From: Gammaproteobacteria bacterium
Lineage (GTDB): Bacteria; Pseudomonadota; Gammaproteobacteria; Pseudomonadales; Pseudomonadaceae
Reading direction: 5' to 3'
Assembly: GCA_012728315.1 (NCBI GenBank)
Contig: JAAYFI010000045.1
Coordinates: 1-39,159 of the forward strand
Length of the DNA stretch: 39,159 nucleotides
Numbering within the stretch: position 1 is the stretch's first letter; each line of letters opens with the position of its first letter. Under the pieces are notes generated by a model. The model made no database searches and was not told the origin of the DNA. It saw nothing but the letters and a program-made list of their open reading frames with translations. Made by a program: the position numbers and the translations under genes. Positions 26,605-35,210 of this stretch are shown one piece after another.

Positions 26605-27825
26605 TTACTCCAGCCATAGCGCATCCAAATTGCGAAACTCCCAGTCTTCGAGAGGTTCACGGGCAATAATGCTATCTGTGCACTGTGAACATGCCAAATC
26701 AAGCACTTCTTGCTCAATCGGCATTTTGGCTTTGCTAGAGAAGAACACTTTTACCTTAGGTTTAAGTAGGGTTTGTTCATTTTGTTCAATGACTACAGCT
26801 AAGCGCCCACTGTTCAGTCGCACCAGTGAACCTACAGGATAAATGCCCATAGTACGCACAAAGGCTTGAAAGAGCAGCGGGTCAAAATGTCCCTGCCATT
26901 GCGCCATACGCTGTAATGATTCAGCCGGCCCCCAGCCTTTTTTATAAGGCCGATCGGAAGTAATCGCATCATACACATCACAAATGGCAGCCATACGAGC
27001 AAACAAACTGATCTCTTGCCCCTTAAGCTTTTTCGGATAGCCGCTGCCGTCATACTTTTCATGATGGTGCAAGCACACATCGTAGACTTCAGCGCTGACA
27101 GCAGAACCGCTGTCTAGCAACAGCTTGGCACCATATACGGGGTGCAAACGCATTTTAGCAAACTCTGCATCACTCAAGCGTCCAGGCTTATTGAGGATGC
27201 TATTATCAATCATCATTTTTCCGACATCGTGTAGCAAACCCGCCACACCCGCTTGCTGCACTTGTTCTGCAGACAACTGTAATTGCCGCGCTAAAGCGAT
27301 CATCAGAGCACTGACAGCAACTGAATGCATATAGGTGTATTCATCTGCATTTTTTAAACGCACCAAACTGAGCAATGCCGAAGGGTGCCGCAAAATAGAT
27401 TGCGCCATCTCATCAACAACCTGCGCCACGCCATGCATTTCAATGGCGTGCCCCATGCGTACCTCAGAGAACATACTAAACACGGCATCTTTGGAGCGTT
27501 CACAGATTTTGAACGCCCGCTGCACTTCTTCAGCCATAGAAACGATCGGTTCTGCGCGCTCAGCCACATCGGCCTCTTGCAGTATTGTCTGCGCTCGCTC
27601 GATGACCGGTTCGAGCTCTTCGCTCTGCACACCCGCAGGCAAATCAAGGCCCTTGGCCGTATCAATCCATACTTCAGTGATCGCGCTATTTTGTAAGCTG
27701 TGTAACTCATCCAGGGTGTGTAACGTAAATCCTGCTTTCCAAAAGGGGTGATCCATCCATGAGCCGCATAACTCATGGATATACATACCCAAAACAACAT
27801 CCGTCACAGATACTTTTTTAAGCAT
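26605..27825 (-). CDS. Cyclic-di-GMP phosphodiesterase, HD-GYP type
   Basis: The 406-residue cytoplasmic protein has an N-terminal DUF3391-like region (about 1-130; VTDVVLGMYIHELCGSWMDHPFWK) and an HD-GYP domain. The HD pair is H199-D200 in LLHDVGKMMID. The downstream motif HHHEKYDGSGYP has GYP at 262-264, followed by ISLFARMAAICDVYDAITSDRPYK, so the metal-site and GYP signatures are intact and activity is expected. HD-GYP enzymes hydrolyse c-di-GMP, promoting motility over biofilm. It stands alone, and a second c-di-GMP protein is encoded at 35204. Confidence 0.92.
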   Translation of the reverse strand: MLKKVSVTDVVLGMYIHELCGSWMDHPFWKAGFTLHTLDELHSLQNSAITEVWIDTAKGLDLPAGVQSEELEPVIERAQTILQEADVAERAEPIVSMAEEVQRAFKICERSKDAVFSMFSEVRMGHAIEMHGVAQVVDEMAQSILRHPSALLSLVRLKNADEYTYMHSVAVSALMIALARQLQLSAEQVQQAGVAGLLHDVGKMMIDNSILNKPGRLSDAEFAKMRLHPVYGAKLLLDSGSAVSAEVYDVCLHHHEKYDGSGYPKKLKGQEISLFARMAAICDVYDAITSDRPYKKGWGPAESLQRMAQWQGHFDPLLFQAFVRTMGIYPVGSLVRLNSGRLAVVIEQNEQTLLKPKVKVFFSSKAKMPIEQEVLDLACSQCTDSIIAREPLEDWEFRNLDALWLE

Positions 27826-27986
27826 AAAGACAACCTGTCAAGCGATCCACCATGTTAAACAGCATTGGATGCTTGAGCCCCTATAAAAGCAAAGCATCCA
27901 CTTCTAGCTAGACATATATACTGTCATAAAGTACCTCAAACAGAGAACGGCTTAGTTAGGCGGGCACGCTTTAGCGCTGTCGCCGT

Positions 27987-28511
27987 TTACTCTGTTATTA
28001 ACTCGACCGTTTGCGCGTCAAGCGCATAAGCAAAGTCGGCCAACTCATTACTACTGACTTCAACCTGCAAGGTTCCTTCCACCCACAAGGGCTGGTAAAT
28101 ATCAGTCAGATCGACGCCTTTAGCATAACGTACGAGGACAATTTGATTCGGCGGTGGCGGCGGCACATGAATACAAGCGCCTGGGTATGGCACCAAAAAG
28201 AACTCAACAAAACGGCCTTGCTCATTAGTTTCTAGCGGCACAGGGTAGCCGCCCAATAAGATTTTCGTACCGTCTAGCGCCGCTACGGTTTGCGCTGAAT
28301 ACATCACAGCCGGTAAGTTTTTATCTGTTGATCGCAGTCCGCCTGGCGCATAAAAACCACTTTCTGCTTCGGGCGTGTCATGACTGATATCTGGCATATC
28401 CAGCAGCGCTTGACGATCAGACTCAGGCATTAAGTCCAGCCAATCGGTTTCTTCAAGCGCGGCTTGTGCAGCACCGACAAACAGCAGTAAAGCCAGCCAC
28501 AAGCAACGCAT
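27987..28511 (-). CDS. DUF3299 exported protein
   Basis: The 174-residue product has a signal peptide (WLALLLFVGAAQA, cleavage near residue 17) and the DUF3299 hallmark LVPYPGACIHVPPPPPNQIV, followed by a beta-rich C-terminus. The PGACIHVPPPPPN signature suggests a conserved site around its Cys and His. No biochemical role is established that I know of; members often sit near exported or lipoprotein-handling genes. It starts 11 bases after the small membrane protein upstream, so they are probably cotranscribed. Confidence 0.8.
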   Translation of the reverse strand: MRCLWLALLLFVGAAQAALEETDWLDLMPESDRQALLDMPDISHDTPEAESGFYAPGGLRSTDKNLPAVMYSAQTVAALDGTKILLGGYPVPLETNEQGRFVEFFLVPYPGACIHVPPPPPNQIVLVRYAKGVDLTDIYQPLWVEGTLQVEVSSNELADFAYALDAQTVELITE

Positions 28512-28522
28512 AATCTATCCTT

Positions 28523-28768
28523 TTAACGTTTGTTGAGCGCTTCAACTATAAACAACAAGACAATGGCACCGACTACCGCACCGATGAAGCCTGCGGGCTG
28601 TCCGGCTTGATAAACACCTAAGGCTTGGCCACCGTAAGTTGCAGCCACAGAACCGGCCAGACCTAAAATAATCGTCATAATCAAGCCTAAGCCACTAGGG
28701 CCGGGTTTTAACAAGCGCGCAATGATACCGACTAATAAACCGATAATTAGTGTGCCTAGAATGCCCAT
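28523..28768 (-). CDS. Small membrane protein, GlsB/YeaQ/YmgE family
   Basis: The 81-residue protein has three hydrophobic segments and the glycine-rich pattern of the transglycosylase-associated protein family (GTLIIGLLVGIIARLLKPGP; GAVVGAIVLLFIV). Members are induced by stress in several bacteria, but their function is unclear. AGGAGAAAGG lies before the ATG. It sits between purK and the DUF3299 gene on the same strand. Confidence 0.85.
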   Translation of the reverse strand: MGILGTLIIGLLVGIIARLLKPGPSGLGLIMTIILGLAGSVAATYGGQALGVYQAGQPAGFIGAVVGAIVLLFIVEALNKR

Positions 28769-28834
28769 ACCCTTTCTCCTTGCAGTTTAATCATGGTGTT
28801 ATTTCTAGACCGCGTTATAACTCTGCAGTTCAGC

Positions 28835-29917
28835 CTAGACCTTGAGCAACGCTTCCAGCTCAATAATTTGCTGCTGTAAACGCTGAGGTGTTGCACTGCG
28901 CAAAGTGGCATGACCGACTTTACGACCAGCTTTCGGCGCTTTGGAATAGTCATGCAAATGGCAGTCAGCAATGCTTAATACCTTGCTCGCCTCTGGCACG
29001 CTGCCAATAAAGTTGAGCATGGCACTATGCCCCACACTGGCCGTAGAGCCCAATGGTAATCCAGCAACGGCGCGCAAGTGATTCTCAAACTGACTGCACT
29101 CAGAGCCTTCAATGGTCCAGTGTCCAGAGTTGTGGACTCGCGGGGCAATTTCGTTGGCCTTTAACCCGCCATCCACTTCAAAGAACTCAAAGGCCAGCAC
29201 ACCGACGTAATCCAGCTCTTGTAACACGCGACCGGCATAGTCTTGCGCCAATGCCTGTAAAGGATGCGCATCACTGGCTACGGATAAATGCAAAATACCG
29301 TCATGATGGATGTTATGCGCTAAGGGGTAGCACTGCACTTCACCATCACGACCGCGCACCGCCACTAATGAAACCTCACCACTAAAGGCAACAAAGCCTT
29401 CTAAAATGCAAGGTACATTGCCTAAGTAAGCAAAGGCATCGACCACATCCGCCGCTTCGCGTAAAACTTTCTGACCTTTGCCGTCATAGCCTAAGGTGCG
29501 AGTTTTCAACACCGCCGGCAAGCCAATGTGCTGCACGGCTGCTTCTAAATCAGCTTGCGATAAAACATCAGCAAACTCAGTGGTTGGAATACCCAGTTCT
29601 TTAAACATGGATTTTTCAAACCAGCGGTCACGGGCGATGCGCAGCGCATTAGCACTGGGGTACACCGGCACAAACTGCTCAAGGTAGGCCACGGTTTCCG
29701 CTGGTACACTTTCAAACTCAAAGGTCACTAAGTCGACGGATTGCGCCAGCTGCTGCAAATGCTCCGGTGAGCTGTAATCTGCATGCAGGTGCTCACCCAG
29801 CGCCGCAGCGCAAGCATCCACTGCGGGATCAAGAAAAGTGAACTGCATTCCTAAAGGTGTACCGGCTAACGCCAACATGCGTCCCAGCTGACCACCACCA
29901 ATCACGCCAACTTTCAT
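28835..29917 (-). CDS. purK: N5-carboxyaminoimidazole ribonucleotide synthase
   Basis: PurK uses ATP and bicarbonate to carboxylate AIR at N5 in purine synthesis. The 360-residue ATP-grasp protein starts with VGVIGGGQLGRMLALAG and shows VTFEFESVPAE, PAVLKTRTLGYDGKGQ, EGFVAFSGEVSLVAVR and the metal-site NEIAPRVHNSGHWTIEG. Length is normal. It begins three bases after the purE stop. Confidence 0.96.
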   Translation of the reverse strand: MKVGVIGGGQLGRMLALAGTPLGMQFTFLDPAVDACAAALGEHLHADYSSPEHLQQLAQSVDLVTFEFESVPAETVAYLEQFVPVYPSANALRIARDRWFEKSMFKELGIPTTEFADVLSQADLEAAVQHIGLPAVLKTRTLGYDGKGQKVLREAADVVDAFAYLGNVPCILEGFVAFSGEVSLVAVRGRDGEVQCYPLAHNIHHDGILHLSVASDAHPLQALAQDYAGRVLQELDYVGVLAFEFFEVDGGLKANEIAPRVHNSGHWTIEGSECSQFENHLRAVAGLPLGSTASVGHSAMLNFIGSVPEASKVLSIADCHLHDYSKAPKAGRKVGHATLRSATPQRLQQQIIELEALLKV

Positions 29918-29920
29918 GAC

Positions 29921-30412
29921 TTAAGCCTCTCGTGGATCTGGATTATCTAATACGGTTTGTGTCTGTTTTTCACGGTAGGCATTGAGCGCTACATGAAACT
30001 CTGGGTGCTGATGACCAACAATGCTCGCAGCCAATAACGCAGCATTCACCGCACCGGCTTTACCGATGGATAAAGTCGCCACCGGCACACCGGCCGGCAT
30101 TTGCACAATCGACAATAAAGAATCAACACCGGACAGCATGGATGACTGCACCGGGACGCCCAGCACTGGCAAGTGGGTTTTCGCCGCACACATGCCCGGC
30201 AAATGCGCCGCACCACCGGCACCAGCAATAATGACTTGTAAACCACGCTGATGGGCTTGCTCCGCGTAACTGAAGAGTAAGTCTGGAGTGCGGTGCGCAG
30301 ACACCACCTGCACTTCATAGGGAATACCAAGAGTTTCCAGCATTTCTACGCTGTGGCTCATGGTGCTCCAATCAGACTTAGAACCCATAATCACGCCTAC
30401 CAGTGGACTCAT
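29921..30412 (-). CDS. purE: N5-carboxyaminoimidazole ribonucleotide mutase
   Basis: PurE moves the carboxyl group of N5-CAIR to carbon 4. I start it at the ATG at 30412 ([15 protein letters not shown]), giving 163 residues, the normal class I length. GAGG lies ten bases upstream. The open frame runs on to a TTG 30 codons earlier, but that part covers the leader hairpin and would add a hydrophobic tail unlike any PurE. Active-site motifs are [16 protein letters not shown] and the [10 protein letters not shown] loop. It forms an operon with purK. Confidence 0.96.
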   Translation of the reverse strand: MSPLVGVIMGSKSDWSTMSHSVEMLETLGIPYEVQVVSAHRTPDLLFSYAEQAHQRGLQVIIAGAGGAAHLPGMCAAKTHLPVLGVPVQSSMLSGVDSLLSIVQMPAGVPVATLSIGKAGAVNAALLAASIVGHQHPEFHVALNAYREKQTQTVLDNPDPREA

Positions 30413-30460
30413 CTGTGTTGCCTCTTCAGTTTGGGCGCCAATTAGCGCAACAAAAATAAC

Positions 30461-30484
30461 AAGCCACGCAATACGGCGTGGCTT
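30461..30484 (-). promoter_or_regulatory. Terminator-like hairpin in the purE leader
   Basis: On the minus strand a perfect 9-bp stem (AAGCCACGC/GCGTGGCTT, 6-base loop) is followed by GTTATTTTTGTTG. It lies about 50 bases before the purE start and downstream of the purE promoter, so it is in the leader. It may be an attenuator, or simply terminate readthrough from the mpl-ubiX-lipoprotein operon. Confidence 0.6.
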
Positions 30485-30516
30485 GGTCGATGAAACAGTC
30501 AAAATTAATGTGGGTA

Positions 30517-30545
30517 ATTATACCGTATTTGTTAGGTATTACTAA
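30517..30545 (-). promoter_or_regulatory. Putative purE promoter
   Basis: On the minus strand TTAGTA (30545-30540) and a perfect TATAAT (30522-30517) are 17 bases apart. They lie about 105 bases upstream of the purE ATG and just before the leader hairpin. Confidence 0.6.
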
Positions 30546-30583
30546 AATGCTTACCGATAAACGTCGATTTATTGTGTATTAAG

Positions 30584-30877
30584 TTAACGGCCACCCTGTA
30601 CCGTCAAGCCAATACCCAACTCAACCGCCAGCGCCCAAGGCAGCAACAACGTATCCAACAGCGCACTAAAAGGCAGATCAAGTGCGGGGTACTTTGGCGC
30701 ATAGGCACCAAAACGCTCCATCGGATAGCAACCGCCTTGCAAGCTGTACCAATCCAAACGCGTGCCCGAATAAATCACTGGTGCACCAGCCTGCGCGGCA
30801 TCTAGGGTGCGCACACTGGCACAGCCGGAACTGCTGAGTAAGACAGCAGCCAGCCAGACACGGAGAACCTTATTCAT
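30584..30877 (-). CDS. YceK/YidQ-type lipoprotein
   Basis: The 97-residue product has a lipoprotein signal with the lipobox SSGC (lipidated Cys at about residue 19). The body includes [20 protein letters not shown] and [22 protein letters not shown], the pattern of the YceK/YidQ (DUF1375) family. The role is unknown; it is likely anchored to a membrane facing the periplasm. It overlaps the end of ubiX by eight bases and is the last gene of the mpl-ubiX group. Confidence 0.82.
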   Translation of the reverse strand: MNKVLRVWLAAVLLSSSGCASVRTLDAAQAGAPVIYSGTRLDWYSLQGGCYPMERFGAYAPKYPALDLPFSALLDTLLLPWALAVELGIGLTVQGGR

Positions 30878-31502
30878 CCCAACCGGCCTGATGATGCTCG
30901 CCCCAGCGCGGCAACATATCTTGCGGGATTTGCAAAATATTCAGAATCCGCGCCACAACAAAATCAACTAAGTCATCAATGCTTTGTGGTTGATGATAAA
31001 AGCCTGGCGAAGCGGGCAAAATCACTGCGCCCATGTTCGACAGTTTCAACATGTTTTCTAAGTGAATACTGGAATAAGGCGCTTCACGCGGCACAATCAC
31101 CAACTGACGACGCTCTTTTAGCACCACATCCGCGGCACGCTCAATCAAACTATTACAAGCACCGGTGGCAATCGCTGACAAGGTTCCGGTCGAGCAAGGC
31201 ACCACCACCATGGCGCTGGGCGCACCAGAGCCTGAGGCGACTGACGACATCCAGTCTTCTTTGCCATAGACACGTATTTGCCCAGCCGCAGCTCCGGTGT
31301 ATTCAGTCAAAAACTGCTGCATCGCTTGCGGTTTGGGCGGCAACAACACATCGGTTTCTGTGGCCAGCACCAATTGCGCCGCCTTAGAAATCAAAAAATG
31401 GACTTCGCGATCCTCTTGCACCAAACAATCGAGCAGACGCAAACCGTACTGCGCCCCAGAAGCACCGGTCATGGCTAAAGTGACTCGCGCAGGCCCCATC
31501 AT
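30870..31502 (-). CDS. ubiX: Flavin prenyltransferase UbiX
   Basis: UbiX attaches a dimethylallyl group to FMN, making the prenyl-FMN cofactor needed by the UbiD decarboxylase in ubiquinone synthesis. The 210-residue protein has the flavoprotein motif [16 protein letters not shown], then [23 protein letters not shown] and a C-terminal [20 protein letters not shown], all typical. Length is normal. It overlaps mpl by four bases. Confidence 0.95.
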   Translation of the reverse strand: MMGPARVTLAMTGASGAQYGLRLLDCLVQEDREVHFLISKAAQLVLATETDVLLPPKPQAMQQFLTEYTGAAAGQIRVYGKEDWMSSVASGSGAPSAMVVVPCSTGTLSAIATGACNSLIERAADVVLKERRQLVIVPREAPYSSIHLENMLKLSNMGAVILPASPGFYHQPQSIDDLVDFVVARILNILQIPQDMLPRWGEHHQAGWDE

Positions 31503-32857
31503 GACTTGGCCTCCAAAGCATCAATCAGTTGCGTATGAATTCCGCCAAAACCGCCATTACTCATAATCACCACGTGAGTATCCGGCCGCGCCAGCGCTAC
31601 AACGCCAGCGATAATGTCTGGCAAATGGGTGCAGACGTGGGTCGGTACGGGTGCATCGGCCACGGTGCCGGCTAAGTCCCAACCAAGGTTATCCGGTGCA
31701 TACCAAAACACCTGATCGGCATCAGCCGTCGATGGCGCGAGCCCTTCACGGTGCGCACCCAGCTTCATGGAATTAGAGCGCGGCTCAATCACAGCAATAA
31801 TCTGTTGCTTGCCGACTTGCTTACGCAAGCCATCTAAAGTGCTAGCAATCGCAGTGGGGTGATGAGCAAAGTCGTCATACACAGTCACGCCACGCACACA
31901 GGCCAGCTTCTGCATACGGCGTTTAACATTCTGAAACTCAGCTAACGCTTGTGCGCCATGCTCCGCGGTCACGCCCACATGCCGCGCCGCCGCTAACGCC
32001 GCCAACGCATTGGCGACATTATGCAACCCGGTGAGTGACCACTGCACGCGACCTTGCTCAACGCCGTCGAGGGTGACGCTAAAATCTGAGCCATCCTCTT
32101 TCAGCAGCTGCGCTTGCCACTGTCCATCAGGACCGGTGGTTTGTACTGGCGTCCAGCAACCTTTAGCAATCACCCGTTGCAGCGCCTCTTCGCGCGCAGG
32201 GTAAATCACCAGACCATTGCTCGGCACAGTGCGCAGCAAATGATGAAACTGCAATTCAATGGCGGCTAAATCAGGAAAAATATCCGCATGATCAAATTCT
32301 AAGTTGTTGAGCACCGTGGTACGCGGACGGTAATGCACGCATTTTGAACGCTTATCAAAAAAAGCGCTGTCATATTCATCGGCTTCAACCACAAAAAAAT
32401 CAGTTGCGCCCAAACGCGCCGACACACCAAAATTCTGCGGCACACCGCCAATCAAAAACCCAGGCTGCATACCAGCATATTCTAAGATCCAAGCCAGCAT
32501 ACTGCTGGTTGTGGTTTTGCCGTGAGTCCCAGCAACCGCCATAACCCAACGCCCCTGCAAGACATGCTCAGCCAACCACTGTGGCCCGGAAACATAAGGC
32601 AGCCCTGCATCGAGCATATACTCCACAGCCGGATTACCACGTGACAATGCATTGCCCACGACCACTAAATCAGGTGCCGGCTTTAAATGCTCAGGAGCAT
32701 ACCCCTGCATCAGCGCAATACCCTGCTCTTCAAGCTGTGTGCTCATGGGCGGATAAACATTGGCATCGGAACCCGTGACGCGGTGCCCCAACTCTTTAGC
32801 CAGTAACGCTAAAGACCCCATAAATGTGCCGCAAATACCTAAAATATGAATATGCAT
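31499..32857 (-). CDS. mpl: UDP-MurNAc:tripeptide ligase Mpl (murein recycling)
   Basis: Mpl reattaches the recycled tripeptide L-Ala-gamma-D-Glu-meso-DAP to UDP-MurNAc. The 452-residue Mur ligase starts with [20 protein letters not shown], has the P-loop [14 protein letters not shown] and the central [21 protein letters not shown]. It ends in the Mpl-type C-terminal domain with [12 protein letters not shown] and [10 protein letters not shown]. It is first in the mpl-ubiX-lipoprotein group. Confidence 0.95.
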   Translation of the reverse strand: MHIHILGICGTFMGSLALLAKELGHRVTGSDANVYPPMSTQLEEQGIALMQGYAPEHLKPAPDLVVVGNALSRGNPAVEYMLDAGLPYVSGPQWLAEHVLQGRWVMAVAGTHGKTTTSSMLAWILEYAGMQPGFLIGGVPQNFGVSARLGATDFFVVEADEYDSAFFDKRSKCVHYRPRTTVLNNLEFDHADIFPDLAAIELQFHHLLRTVPSNGLVIYPAREEALQRVIAKGCWTPVQTTGPDGQWQAQLLKEDGSDFSVTLDGVEQGRVQWSLTGLHNVANALAALAAARHVGVTAEHGAQALAEFQNVKRRMQKLACVRGVTVYDDFAHHPTAIASTLDGLRKQVGKQQIIAVIEPRSNSMKLGAHREGLAPSTADADQVFWYAPDNLGWDLAGTVADAPVPTHVCTHLPDIIAGVVALARPDTHVVIMSNGGFGGIHTQLIDALEAKS

Positions 32858-33004
32858 ACAAACCTCAAATAATTGTCAGCAAGATTAACACAAGCAGCTG
32901 CTGACCAGCGCAGATCAAAGCGCTACAACATATTTGCATCTAAGCGTTGCTTTAAGGCAGGATTACTCGTCTAGCGATGACCCTGACCAAAGAAGAGAGT
33001 TGCC

Positions 33005-33445
33005 ATGCGCATTATTTCTGCCGAATTACAGCATCTAGACCAGCTCACGCCGATGTTTATCCGTTACCGTGAGCTTTATGGCGCTAAGCCGCAACCCGAA
33101 GCATCAAAAGATTTTTTAGCCGAGCGCATTAACAAGCAAGAGGCCGTTATCTTACTGGCTTTCGAAGAAGAGACCCTGCTTGGTTTTTGCTTAGTTTACC
33201 CAAGCTTTTCATCAGTTTCATTGCGCCCAATTTGGATTCTTAATGATCTGTATGTCGCAGAAGGGGCGCGCCGTAAACACATTGCTCAGCAACTGTTGCA
33301 AGCGACCGCTGAACAAGCTCGCGCCCACGATGCCGTACGTTTACGCGTCTCCATTCACGCCAGTAACGAGATTGCTCAACGACTCTATGAGTCAGCACAT
33401 TTCTTAGAAGACCAACACTTCAGAAACTATATACTACTGCTTTAA
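33005..33445 (+). CDS. GNAT-family N-acetyltransferase
   Basis: This is a 146-residue single-domain acetyltransferase. The acetyl-CoA-binding region is LNDLYVAEGARRKHIAQQLLQATAEQ, given here only as residues about 80-105. The late beta strand with ASNEIAQRLYESAHF is typical of the fold. Substrate cannot be deduced. GAGAG lies before the ATG. It stands alone between mpl (divergent) and ppa. Confidence 0.85.
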   Translation: MRIISAELQHLDQLTPMFIRYRELYGAKPQPEASKDFLAERINKQEAVILLAFEEETLLGFCLVYPSFSSVSLRPIWILNDLYVAEGARRKHIAQQLLQATAEQARAHDAVRLRVSIHASNEIAQRLYESAHFLEDQHFRNYILLL

Positions 33446-33465
33446 TATGCAGCCCATTGAGCCGC

Positions 33466-33501
33466 CACCCGCACAGCATTATGCAATCTGCCATGCGGGT
33501 G
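33466..33501. terminator. Hairpin after the acetyltransferase gene
   Basis: CACCCGCA (33466-33473) pairs perfectly with TGCGGGTG (33494-33501) across a 20-base loop, 21 bases past the stop. No T-run follows, so intrinsic termination is uncertain. Confidence 0.35.
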
Positions 33502-33544
33502 ACAGCAACAATGTAGACAACCATCAAGCAACCCGCGGCAAAAC

Positions 33545-33574
33545 TTGGTTTACACAAACAATTACCCCTATAAT
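33545..33574 (+). promoter_or_regulatory. Promoter of ppa
   Basis: A perfect TATAAT (33569-33574) with TTGGTT 18 bases upstream (33545-33550) lies 33 bases before the ppa start codon, so the leader is short. Confidence 0.65.
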
Positions 33575-33606
33575 TGCCGCACTTTTTCTTTTAACTGGAT
33601 ATTCAC

Positions 33607-34134
33607 ATGAGCTTTAGCAAGATCCCCGCTGGTAAAGACGTACCTAACGACATCTACGTAGCGATTGAAATCCCAGCCAATCACGCGCCAATCAAGTATG
33701 AAATTGACACTGAAACTGACAACCTGATGGTTGACCGTTTTATGGCAACACCTATGTTCTACCCTGCCAACTACGGTTTCATTCCAAACACTTTGGCTGA
33801 CGATGGCGATGCTTTAGATGTTTTAGTGGTAACGCCTTACCCAGTAGCACCAGGCTCAGTGATCCGTGCGCGTCCCATTGGCGTATTACACATGACTGAC
33901 GAAGCTGGCGGCGATGCTAAACTGATTGCCGTTCCGCACGAAAAACTCACGCAACTGTATAACGATGTGCATGAGTACACCGACCTGCCGCCATTATTGC
34001 TTGAGCAAATCAAACATTTCTTTGAAAACTATAAAGATTTAGAAAAAGGCAAATGGGTTAAAGTTGAAGGCTGGGGCAATGCTGCTGCTGCACGTGAAGA
34101 AATCACCAAAGCCGTCGCTGCATTTAAAAAGTAA
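33607..34134 (+). CDS. ppa: Inorganic pyrophosphatase
   Basis: Ppa hydrolyses pyrophosphate to phosphate, pulling biosynthetic reactions forward. The 175-residue family I enzyme shows [38 protein letters not shown] (residues about 51-73), with the metal-binding Asp residues in DDGDALD, and [11 protein letters not shown] near the end. Length is that of the bacterial hexameric type. It is monocistronic by context. Confidence 0.96.
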   Translation: MSFSKIPAGKDVPNDIYVAIEIPANHAPIKYEIDTETDNLMVDRFMATPMFYPANYGFIPNTLADDGDALDVLVVTPYPVAPGSVIRARPIGVLHMTDEAGGDAKLIAVPHEKLTQLYNDVHEYTDLPPLLLEQIKHFFENYKDLEKGKWVKVEGWGNAAAAREEITKAVAAFKK

Positions 34135-34140
34135 TCCCCA

Positions 34141-34180
34141 AGTCGACAGCAATCGTAACCTACAACGCTTGCTGTCGACT
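34141..34180. terminator. Hairpin after ppa
   Basis: A perfect 12-bp inverted repeat (AGTCGACAGCAA with TTGCTGTCGACT) spans a 16-base loop and begins seven bases past the ppa stop. No T-run follows. It is probably the 3' end of the ppa message, by termination or by protection. Confidence 0.5.
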
Positions 34181-34277
34181 CGCGTCATACACAACTCAGC
34201 GTGAATACTGCAAAGCACAGTTATTTAAAGCTATAAAGGCCGCCAATAATTACTCATATAGAAAATGGACTTAATCA

Positions 34278-35210
34278 ATGCGCATTCTCTGCATTCTAGT
34301 GTTGTGCGTTTCTTTTCTTACTGCTTGCCAGCCCACTCCAGACCCGCTGCGGATCGGTAGTAATCGCTGGCTCGGCTATGGTCCTATTTACCTTGCAGAC
34401 GAACTCGGCTGGGCGACGTCATCCAATATTCGCCTTATCGAATACCCCTCAGCAAATGGCGTAATTCGCGGCATGCAAAACGGCTTACTCGATGCTGGTT
34501 TTTTAACCCTTGACGAAGCCATCATATTACAAAGCACCGGACAAAATATTGAAATCATTTTGATCTCCAACTTATCCGCAGGTGCAGATGTTCTTTATGC
34601 TAAACCTTCGATTCGCAAGTTAGAGCAACTCAAAGGCGCACGTATCGCCATTGAGAGCAATACACTAGGCCCTTACTTCATTTATCACACTTTAGATCAG
34701 GCCAACCTTTCGCTTAACGACATTGAAGTTATAAATCTGCCTAACTATCTACATTTAGAAGCATTACAAACGGGCTCTATTGATGCCATGATCAATACCT
34801 CTGCCGTGCATGAGCAAGCATTGGCTGCCGGTATGCTGCCCCTGTTTAGCAGTCGCAACTTGCCTGAAGAAATCATTGATGTACTAGTGGTTAATCGTGA
34901 GCGCATTAGCCCAGAGCTGCGCCGTCGCATTCAAGCCTTATGGTACAGCAGTCTCGATGCCTGGCTGGAACAACGCCCAAAGAGCGATAAACTCCTTTAC
35001 AAACGCTTAGGTATCAATGAAAGCACACTTAACATCACCCTGGACGGCATGGTCATGGGCGATCAAGCACTGAACGCGGCCTACTTTAATCAAGGCGTTC
35101 TAGCCAATAGAATTAACACCATGCAAAGATTTATGCTGGACAAAAAACTTCTTAAACACCCTATAGATACCAGCCAATTATTACCTCAATGCTCGGGTAA
35201 CGCATGCTAA
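34278..35210 (+). CDS. Orphan solute-binding lipoprotein (NMT1/TauA-like)
   Basis: The 310-residue protein has a lipoprotein signal with the lipobox LTAC (lipidated C17) and a type II periplasmic-binding fold. LRIGSNRWLGYGPIYLADELGW opens the mature part, followed by GVIRGMQNGLLDAGFLTLDEA and GARIAIESNTLGPYFIYHTL. It resembles the NMT1/THI5 and nitrate/sulfonate/taurine binding-protein group. No ABC permease or ATPase is nearby. The stop overlaps the start of a GGDEF-EAL gene by seven bases, so it is more likely a sensor partner than a transporter part. The ligand is unknown. Confidence 0.85.
   Translation: MRILCILVLCVSFLTACQPTPDPLRIGSNRWLGYGPIYLADELGWATSSNIRLIEYPSANGVIRGMQNGLLDAGFLTLDEAIILQSTGQNIEIILISNLSAGADVLYAKPSIRKLEQLKGARIAIESNTLGPYFIYHTLDQANLSLNDIEVINLPNYLHLEALQTGSIDAMINTSAVHEQALAAGMLPLFSSRNLPEEIIDVLVVNRERISPELRRRIQALWYSSLDAWLEQRPKSDKLLYKRLGINESTLNITLDGMVMGDQALNAAYFNQGVLANRINTMQRFMLDKKLLKHPIDTSQLLPQCSGNAC

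Noticed and set aside
30413-30502. N-terminal extension of PurE from a TTG start
   Set aside because: It would add a hydrophobic tail absent from the family and translate the leader hairpin; the ATG at 30412 has a proper ribosome-binding site and gives normal length.
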